64,000 nt of DNA, taken from NCBI GenBank assembly GCA_036351115.1, contig JAZBOL010000057.1:1-64000 (forward strand). Reading direction: 5' to 3'. Positions 58,478-64,000 of this stretch are shown piece by piece. The notes under the pieces are model-generated. The model had not been told where the DNA came from and did no database searches. It worked only from the letters and a program-made list of their open reading frames with translations. Made by a program: the position numbers and the translations under genes. Position 1 is the first letter of the stretch. Each line of letters starts with the position of its first letter. The stretch comes from Marinihelvus sp036351115. Its GTDB lineage: Bacteria > Pseudomonadota > Gammaproteobacteria > Xanthomonadales > SZUA-36.

Positions 58478-61102
58478 ATGCGCAAAACCCTGTTCACGCT
58501 GTTGCTGGGCCTCCTGGCAAACCCGGCCGCCGCCGACACCCTCGACGTCCGTGAATCCGACGCGGTCATGTTCCCGGAATCCGTCGAGTACGATCCGGCC
58601 ATACCCACGCCGGCAGACTTCCTCGGCTTTGAGCTCGGACGGCACCCGGTGCGCCATCACCAGCTGGTGGAATACCTGCGCACCGTCGCCGACATGAGTG
58701 ACCGGCTTACGGTGGAGACCATCGGCTACAGCCACGAACGGCGGCCCATCCTGTTCCTCGTTGCCACGTCTCCTGAAAACCAGGCCGACATCGATAGGAT
58801 CCGTGAACGGCACGTGGCTCTGACCGAGCCCGGTTCCGGCGCCACCGTCACCGACGACATGCCCGTGGTCACCTGGATCAACTTCGGCGTGCACGGCGCC
58901 GAATCGAGCGGGCTCGACGCCTCCCTCCCCTTCGTCTACCACCTCGCCGCGGCGCAGGGCCCGGACATCGACCGCGTGCTGAACGAGAGCGTCGTCCTGG
59001 TCACGGCCATCTTCAATCCGGACGGACACAGCAAGCGCATCGCCTGGTTCGACAGCTACGGCGGTGAACGCATGATTGCCGACCCGAACCACGCGGAACA
59101 CGATTTCAGCTGGGGCCGGGCGCGCACGAACCACTACGGGTTCGACCTCAATCGCCAGTGGCTGCTGCTGACCCAGCCCGAGCCCCGAGCCTGGATGTCC
59201 AAGTGGCACCACTGGCGCCCCAACCTGACCGTCGACTACCACGAGATGGGCTCGGGCGAGACCTACTACTTCCATCCGGGGGTCGCCACCCGGACCAACC
59301 CGCTGGTGCCTGATGAAGCCGAGCGGCTCATGGCGGAGCAGGCCCGCACCTCCGAGGCCTTCCTCGACAGCGAGGCCCGCCTGTATTTTCGCGGTGAGCG
59401 CTTCGACAACTTTTACATCGGCAAGGGCTCGACCTTCCCCCTGGTGAACGGGGGCGTGGGCGTGCTCTACGAGGCCGGGGCGGCCCTCGGCCGTGAACTC
59501 GAGACAGACAACGGCCTGCGCACCTACCGGGAGAACATCCGCAAGCAGTTCCGCACGGCCATTGCCAGCACCGAGGGCGCTGTCAAGCTGCGTGGGGATT
59601 ACCTGCGCTATCAGAAGACGTTCTACGACTCGGCGCTCGAGGAAGCCCGCCGGGCGCGCACCACCGCCTGGGTCGTGTCCGCGGGTGGTGACCAGGCGCG
59701 GCTGCACGCCTTCGGTGACCTGCTGAACCGGCACCGGATCCAGACCCATCGCCTGGCCAGGGACGTGGAGATCGAAGGTCGCAGCTTCCGCGCCGACGAC
59801 AGCCTCGTCGTGCCCGTGGCCCAGCCCCAGTACCGCATGATCCGCAGCCTCTTTGAAACGCTGACGGACTTCGAGGACGCGACGTTCTACGACGTGTCCA
59901 CCTGGACCCTGCCGCCGGCGTTCGGCCTTGCGCAGGCGGCCCTGGCCGGTCGTACCGCACTCGTGGGCGAGCCCTGGGTGCCTGAACCGGCGACCGCGGC
60001 GGCGCCTCCCGCAGCAGACTTCGGCTACGTCTTTGAATGGGGTCCTTACCACGCGCCGCGGGCCCTTTACCGGGTGCTCGAGGCCGGCCTCATGGCCCGC
60101 GTCGCCACGAAACCCTTCACGGCCGTGCTGGCCGACGGGGAGCAGGCGTTCCAGCGGGGCGCCATCGTGATTCCCTTCGATCGGCAGGAAGTCCCGCGGG
60201 AGACCATCCACGAGATTGCCGCGGCCATCGCCACGGAAGACGGCGTGCCGGTGCATGCCCTGGCCTCCGGGCGCAGTGCCATCGGCACCGCGGGCGTCGA
60301 GGTCGGCGGCCCGTCCTTCGCGTCCCTGGAACGCCCGGAAATCCTGCTGGTCATGGGGCCCGGCGTCAGCGTCTACGACGCAGGCGAGGTCTGGCACCTG
60401 CTGGATGTGCGCATGAACATCCCCGTCACCCTGCGCCACCGCGACCGCCTCGAGGACATGGACTGGAACCGCTACACGCATATCGTGCTGCCCGACGGCA
60501 ACTGGGGAGGCAAGCTGTCTTTCGCCGACCGGCTCGCGCCCTGGGTCCGTTCCGGAGGCACCCTCGTTGCGATGCGGGATGCGGCCCCGTGGGCGCGGTC
60601 CCTGACCCTCGACGCGGCTTCGGAGGAAGATGGCAACGGAGAGGCTTCAGCGCGAGGCGTCAACGACGAGGACGAGGGCGCCACCGAGGATGCCGAAGAG
60701 GACGAGGAACGCCGGGATTACGCCGACCGGGACGCCGATAGGGCCGTGGACGTCATCGGCGGCGCCATTTTCCGCGCCGACCTGGACACGACCCACCCCC
60801 TCGGCTTCGGCTACGGGAGCCGTGAGCTGTTCCTGCACAAGAACGAAGACGAGGTCTTCGAAACCAGCGACAACCCCTATGGGACGGTCATCGCCTACAC
60901 GGAAGACCCTCTCCATTCCGGGTACACGTCGGAGGACAACCTCGAAAAGCTGGCCGGGACGCCGGCGCTCATCGCAGAGCGCTACGGTCGCGGCAGCGTT
61001 ATCCTGTTCGCCGACAACCCGAATTTCCGGGGTTACTGGTACGGGACCAACAAGCTGTTTCTCAACAGCCTGTTTTTCTCCACGGTGTTCGACGCCCCCT
61101 GA
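58478..61102 (+). CDS. Exported M14-family zinc metallopeptidase
   Basis: 874-aa periplasmic or secreted carboxypeptidase-like protein. Signal peptide MRKTLFTLLLGLLANPAAA, then a M14 domain: zinc ligands in GVHGAES (His139, Glu142) and DYHEMG (His255), substrate-carboxylate binding Asn225-Arg226, and probable catalytic Glu332 (VLYEAG). The C-terminal half looks like a class I glutamine-amidotransferase-like fold (ILLVMGPGVSVYDAGE) interrupted by a very acidic Glu/Asp insertion near residues 708-748. The ATG at 58478 is chosen for the signal peptide; the frame is open upstream through the G-rich array to a GTG at 58337. Confidence 0.86.
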   Translation: MRKTLFTLLLGLLANPAAADTLDVRESDAVMFPESVEYDPAIPTPADFLGFELGRHPVRHHQLVEYLRTVADMSDRLTVETIGYSHERRPILFLVATSPENQADIDRIRERHVALTEPGSGATVTDDMPVVTWINFGVHGAESSGLDASLPFVYHLAAAQGPDIDRVLNESVVLVTAIFNPDGHSKRIAWFDSYGGERMIADPNHAEHDFSWGRARTNHYGFDLNRQWLLLTQPEPRAWMSKWHHWRPNLTVDYHEMGSGETYYFHPGVATRTNPLVPDEAERLMAEQARTSEAFLDSEARLYFRGERFDNFYIGKGSTFPLVNGGVGVLYEAGAALGRELETDNGLRTYRENIRKQFRTAIASTEGAVKLRGDYLRYQKTFYDSALEEARRARTTAWVVSAGGDQARLHAFGDLLNRHRIQTHRLARDVEIEGRSFRADDSLVVPVAQPQYRMIRSLFETLTDFEDATFYDVSTWTLPPAFGLAQAALAGRTALVGEPWVPEPATAAAPPAADFGYVFEWGPYHAPRALYRVLEAGLMARVATKPFTAVLADGEQAFQRGAIVIPFDRQEVPRETIHEIAAAIATEDGVPVHALASGRSAIGTAGVEVGGPSFASLERPEILLVMGPGVSVYDAGEVWHLLDVRMNIPVTLRHRDRLEDMDWNRYTHIVLPDGNWGGKLSFADRLAPWVRSGGTLVAMRDAAPWARSLTLDAASEEDGNGEASARGVNDEDEGATEDAEEDEERRDYADRDADRAVDVIGGAIFRADLDTTHPLGFGYGSRELFLHKNEDEVFETSDNPYGTVIAYTEDPLHSGYTSEDNLEKLAGTPALIAERYGRGSVILFADNPNFRGYWYGTNKLFLNSLFFSTVFDAP

Positions 61103-61126
61103 CCGCTGCGGCCGAGGCGCGGTTGA

Positions 61127-61135
61127 TGCTAGGCT
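61127..61135 (+). promoter_or_regulatory. Candidate extended -10 promoter for the isomerase gene
   Basis: TGCTAGGCT contains an extended -10 TG dinucleotide and TAGGCT, 26 bases before the ATG. The same TAGGCT hexamer is the candidate -10 of transaldolase in this window. No clear -35 is needed or seen. Confidence 0.35.
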
Positions 61136-61161
61136 TTGCGCTGCCATTTCGGGAGTGACCC

Positions 61162-62403
61162 ATGAGCGAAGTCGATTTCGCCCCCCGGCCCATGAAGATC
61201 AGCCTGCTGACGGCTGCGCTGCAGGAACTGACGCCCCGGGAGGTCCGGGACGACGACCCGGACCGCGCCATCGAGGACTGGCTGGCCTTCTCCCGGGACG
61301 TGGGCTCGCCCTACATTCAGCTGAGCGCAGCCCTGCACCCCAGCGTCAGCGACGTGCCCGCCGAGGCCATGCTGGACCCGGTCGCCAATCACCTGGACCT
61401 GCGTGAACCTTTCACGCATGCACGCGCCGACCGGGTGCTGGCCGCCATGCGGGAGACCGACGTGGGGCTCTCGGACCTCGGCTATTTCGACAACATGCTG
61501 GTGGCCGACGATGACGCCCGCCGCCAGAAGCACGACTTCATGCTGCGGGTCTTCGATGCCGCCGTGCTGCTGGGTACCGACGCGGTCTGCGGCTTCGTCG
61601 GCCGGAATGTCGACCTGGAAATGGATCAGAACCTGGCCATGTTCGAAGAGGTCTTCGTGCCCCTGCTGAAGGAAGCGAAGGCCCGCGGCCTCACCTTCCG
61701 CGTGGAGCAGTGTCCCATGCCGGGATGGACGCCCCTGGACCGGTGGCACAACAACCTCGCCTACGCCCCGGGCCCCTGGATCGCCCTGCACCGGATCTGC
61801 GAGAAACACGGGGTCGGTGACCAGTTCCGCATCCACTACGATCCGTCCCACTCCGTGCTCATGGGCCAGGACACCCGCTCCATGTTTCAGTACCTGAAGG
61901 ACGAGGGCTACGCGTTTCTCATCGACGGTTTCCATGTCAAGGGCCAGGTGATCGACGCAAAAGGCATATCCGCCTGGGGCTACGGCGGCCAGACCCTGGA
62001 GCGCGGTGACTGGATCGACGGAAAGCCCTCACCCAACCCGGCCGACCTGGGCAACGCCTGGAAGAAGCAGACCAGCATCTGCGAGCACGAATTGCCCGGC
62101 ACGGCAAGGCACGACCCGCTGGCTTACCTGCAGAACCGGACCGTGGACTGGCTCGATCACCAGCTGGCGGCCCGGGAGCTGCTCGACATCGATCCGTCGG
62201 AGATCTACCTGGTGGTTGAGCACGAGTATCCGCCCGCCCGCGTCCAGGACGTGGACGCGCTCAAACCCATCCTGGCCGGCTCCGTCGCTTTCACGAAGGC
62301 CATCGACGAAGCCGCCGCCGCCATGTACGCCCTCCAGCATGAGGTCATGCCCGCCCAGGGCATTCCCGTGCAGGGCTTTGGCCGGGAGGCCTACCGCTCA
62401 TGA
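61162..62403 (+). CDS. Xylose-isomerase-like TIM-barrel sugar isomerase/epimerase
   Basis: 413-aa cytosolic protein of the AP-endonuclease-2/xylose isomerase-like barrel fold. It shows metal-ligand type segments FRVEQCPMPG, IHYDPSHSVL, FLIDGFHVKG and VVEHEYPP, with the acids and histidines expected for a divalent-metal isomerase. The long insert before the C terminus (TICEHELPGTARHDPLAY) is family-typical. Exact substrate unknown. Its TGA overlaps the transporter ATG, and such isomerase plus NupG-type transporter pairs are common in sugar or inositol-type catabolic loci. Confidence 0.82.
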   Translation: MSEVDFAPRPMKISLLTAALQELTPREVRDDDPDRAIEDWLAFSRDVGSPYIQLSAALHPSVSDVPAEAMLDPVANHLDLREPFTHARADRVLAAMRETDVGLSDLGYFDNMLVADDDARRQKHDFMLRVFDAAVLLGTDAVCGFVGRNVDLEMDQNLAMFEEVFVPLLKEAKARGLTFRVEQCPMPGWTPLDRWHNNLAYAPGPWIALHRICEKHGVGDQFRIHYDPSHSVLMGQDTRSMFQYLKDEGYAFLIDGFHVKGQVIDAKGISAWGYGGQTLERGDWIDGKPSPNPADLGNAWKKQTSICEHELPGTARHDPLAYLQNRTVDWLDHQLAARELLDIDPSEIYLVVEHEYPPARVQDVDALKPILAGSVAFTKAIDEAAAAMYALQHEVMPAQGIPVQGFGREAYRS

Positions 62404-63692
62404 ATTCCGAACTCACGACCGGCACGACCGACGCCACCCACAAGGCGCTCTCCGCGCGGCTGAGCGTGATGATGTTCCTCCAGTTTTTCATCTGGGGAGC
62501 CTGGTACGTCACCATCGGCAACTACATGGCCGGTATCGGCATGGCGGACCTGACCCACTGGCCCTATACGGTGAATCCGATCGCGGCCATCGTCGCGCCG
62601 TTTTTCCTGGGGCTGGTGGCGGACCGCTATTTCGCCACGGAGAAGGTCCTGGGCACGCTGCACATCCTCGGGGGCCTGATCATGTTTGCCCTGCCCGGCG
62701 CCAGCGCGAACGCGGGCCTGTTCATCGGACTGCTGCTGGCCTACAACCTGTGCTACATGCCAACCCTGGGCCTGTCCAACGCCCTGGCCTTCCACCACAT
62801 CGACGACCAGGAGAAGCAGTTCCCGCTGATCCGCGTGTTCGGCACGGTTGGCTGGATCGCCGCGGGACTGTTCATCGGCTATGTGTTGGGACAGATGAGC
62901 GGTGACGTGCTGCCGGACCGCACACCCCTGCCGCTCTACACCACGGCCGTGGCGAGCATTCTGCTGGGCATCTACAGCTTCACCCTGCCCCACACGCCGC
63001 CGTCCGGCGCGGGACAGCCCGTTTCCCTGCGCAGCATGGCGGGACTGGACGCCCTCGAGCAGCTCGGTGGGCGCTCCTTCACCATCTTCATTCTGAGCAG
63101 CCTGTTGATCTGCATTCCCCTGGCGGCCTACTACAACTTCGCGCCGATCTTCGCGGCCAACGCGATCTACGACCAGGGCGTCAGCAACGCCATGACCGGC
63201 CTGCTGCCGAATCCGTCATCGCTGATGAGCCTCGGCCAGATGTCGGAGGTGCTGTTCATGCTGCTCATGCCCCTGTGCTTCAGGCGCCTGGGCGTGAAGT
63301 GGATGCTGGCCATCGGCATGGCGGCCTGGGTGCTCCGCTACCTGCTCTTTGCCTGGGGCGCGCCGGATGCCGTGTTCTGGATGATCGCCCTGGGCATCGC
63401 GCTACACGGCATCTGCTACGACTTCTTCTTCGTGACCGGCCAGATTTACGTGGACAAGAAATCCACGCCGGAAGTGCGCGGCCAGGCCCAGGGCTTCCTG
63501 GTGCTGGTGACCTACGGCGTGGGCATGTTCATCGGGGCGCAAATCGCCGGGCAGGTATTCAACTCGTATCTGGATGGCAACGCGGCCCTCAGCCTCGAAA
63601 CCTGGGCGAGCTTCTGGTACCTGCCGGCGATCTTCGCCGGCGGCGTGCTGCTGTTTTTCCTGGTCGCCTTCCGGGACGATTCCGGGGACTGA
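62400..63692 (+). CDS. Nucleoside:H+ symporter family MFS transporter (NupG-like)
   Basis: 430-aa inner-membrane transporter with 12 helices, aligning along its length with E. coli NupG: MFLQFFIWGAWYVTIGNYM at TM1, YMPTLGLSNALAFHH, FPLIRVFGTVGWI, and CYDFFFVTGQIYVDK. Members outside enterics often move sugars or sugar-like compounds instead of nucleosides. Translationally coupled to the isomerase (ATGA), so it most likely imports that enzyme's substrate. Confidence 0.88.
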   Translation: MNSELTTGTTDATHKALSARLSVMMFLQFFIWGAWYVTIGNYMAGIGMADLTHWPYTVNPIAAIVAPFFLGLVADRYFATEKVLGTLHILGGLIMFALPGASANAGLFIGLLLAYNLCYMPTLGLSNALAFHHIDDQEKQFPLIRVFGTVGWIAAGLFIGYVLGQMSGDVLPDRTPLPLYTTAVASILLGIYSFTLPHTPPSGAGQPVSLRSMAGLDALEQLGGRSFTIFILSSLLICIPLAAYYNFAPIFAANAIYDQGVSNAMTGLLPNPSSLMSLGQMSEVLFMLLMPLCFRRLGVKWMLAIGMAAWVLRYLLFAWGAPDAVFWMIALGIALHGICYDFFFVTGQIYVDKKSTPEVRGQAQGFLVLVTYGVGMFIGAQIAGQVFNSYLDGNAALSLETWASFWYLPAIFAGGVLLFFLVAFRDDSGD

Positions 63693-63715
63693 CACGGGAA
63701 CCGGCCTTCGCCCAG

Positions 63716-63756
63716 GGGATCCCACCGCCGGACTTGACCCGGCGGCCCCCGATCCC
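63716..63756 (+). terminator. Nested inverted repeat after the transporter gene
   Basis: GGGATC (63716-63721) and GATCCC (63751-63756) enclose CCGCCGG-ACTTGAC-CCGGCGG (63725-63745). The inner 7-bp stem is GC-rich. There is no T-tract, so it may be a weak or Rho-assisted terminator between the transporter and the next gene. Confidence 0.35.
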
Positions 63757-63758
63757 AA

Positions 63759-63776
63759 GGTCTTGTCAACAAGACC
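63759..63776. promoter_or_regulatory. GntR-like palindromic operator before the BKACE gene
   Basis: GGTCTTGT-CA-ACAAGACC is a perfect palindrome with 8-bp arms. Its core TTGTCAACAA has the TNGT...ACNA form of operators bound by FadR/FCD-type GntR regulators. It ends 33 bases before the downstream start codon. No GntR gene is within the window. Confidence 0.45.
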
Positions 63777-63809
63777 AAACCCAAGTCCCTCCATAGCTCC
63801 AGGAGTCCC

Positions 63810-64000
63810 GTGAAAAACAACGTCATCCTCAGCTGTGCCGTCACCGGTGGCAGCGACACGGCCGGGCGCAACCCGGCCATTCCCGTCACCCCCGCGGAAA
63901 TCGCCCGGGCGTCCATCGATGCGGCGAAGGCCGGCGCCGCCATTGCCCACATCCACGTGCGCGACCCGGAAACGGGCAAGCCGAGCCGCGATGTCGACCT
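63810..64000 (+). CDS. BKACE (DUF849) beta-keto acid cleavage enzyme, 3' truncated
   Basis: First 63 codons of a protein cut by the window end. The reading NVILSCAVTGG...RNPAIPVTP followed by EIARASIDAAKAGAAIAHIHVRDP is the N terminus of the BKACE family, whose founding member Kce condenses 3-keto-5-aminohexanoate with acetyl-CoA. The HIH pair provides zinc ligands. GTG start with AGGAG 4 bases upstream. Substrates in the family vary widely (carnitine, keto-aminohexanoate and others), so no specific substrate is assigned. Confidence 0.88.
   Translation, partial: MKNNVILSCAVTGGSDTAGRNPAIPVTPAEIARASIDAAKAGAAIAHIHVRDPETGKPSRDVD

Noticed and set aside
58439..60481. 680-codon open frame antisense to the M14 peptidase
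   Set aside because: Antisense artefact; it reads through the peptidase signal peptide and lacks its own start signals.

Overview
This window comes from the chromosome of a high-GC Gram-negative gammaproteobacterium. The Kdo and Lpt (lipopolysaccharide) genes, rpoN, PBP1b with its lipoprotein activator, and a bd-type oxidase all point to a diderm proteobacterium. The order rpoN-hpf-ptsN-hprK-rapZ-EIIA-HPr-EI-mgtE is the arrangement of Xanthomonadales/Lysobacterales and related lineages, not of enterics. Genus cannot be fixed from the sequence alone. I see no tRNA, rRNA, CRISPR array, insertion sequence or prophage, and no gene-free stretch longer than 300 bases.

Region 1 (1-12.6 kb, + strand) is a housekeeping superoperon. 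It runs from a Ca/Na antiporter (cut by the window edge) through kdsD-kdsC-lptC-lptA-lptB (Kdo supply and LPS export), rpoN, hpf, ptsN, hprK and rapZ to a man-type EIIA, HPr, enzyme I and mgtE. Many stop and start codons overlap, so translation is probably coupled. The PTS has no sugar permease here. HPr keeps both His15 and Ser46, so it looks like a signalling PTS read by HprK and PtsN.

Region 2 (12.6-31.6 kb) holds surface-polysaccharide and cell-wall genes. Two very large multidomain glycosyltransferases (834 and 1522 aa) flank a leftward block of PBP1b, an LpoP-like TPR lipoprotein, a YoaA-type helicase and TsaB. Leftward hrpA and relA follow.

Region 3 (31.6-48.7 kb) is mixed metabolism and envelope. 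It has a threonine aldolase with an amino-acid permease, a YjjX-type NTPase, an unknown secreted CxxC protein, GST, a dienelactone-hydrolase-like enzyme, SixA, transaldolase, a CIO-type cytochrome bd oxidase, an RND efflux pair coupled to tspO, a DUF3617 protein and a DASS carboxylate transporter.

Region 4 (48.7-64 kb) is the accessory part. A LysR regulator is divergent from a two-gene unit (bicupin plus a one-cysteine Asp/Glu-racemase-superfamily enzyme). A pigment-related neighbourhood follows: cytochrome P450, ATP-grasp ligase, a small membrane protein coupled to crtI, and a CrtD-like desaturase. Between crtD and an exported M14 peptidase lies a 12-bp tandem array with nine evenly spaced GGG runs, a strong G-quadruplex candidate. 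The window ends with a TIM-barrel isomerase, a NupG-type transporter and the start of a BKACE (DUF849) enzyme behind a GntR-like palindrome.

The least explained items are the G-rich array, the small protein coupled to crtI, the P450/ATP-grasp pair beside acyclic-carotenoid desaturases, the giant glycosyltransferases, and the LysR/bicupin/decarboxylase-like module. None is proven to be a new system; each is a testable lead.
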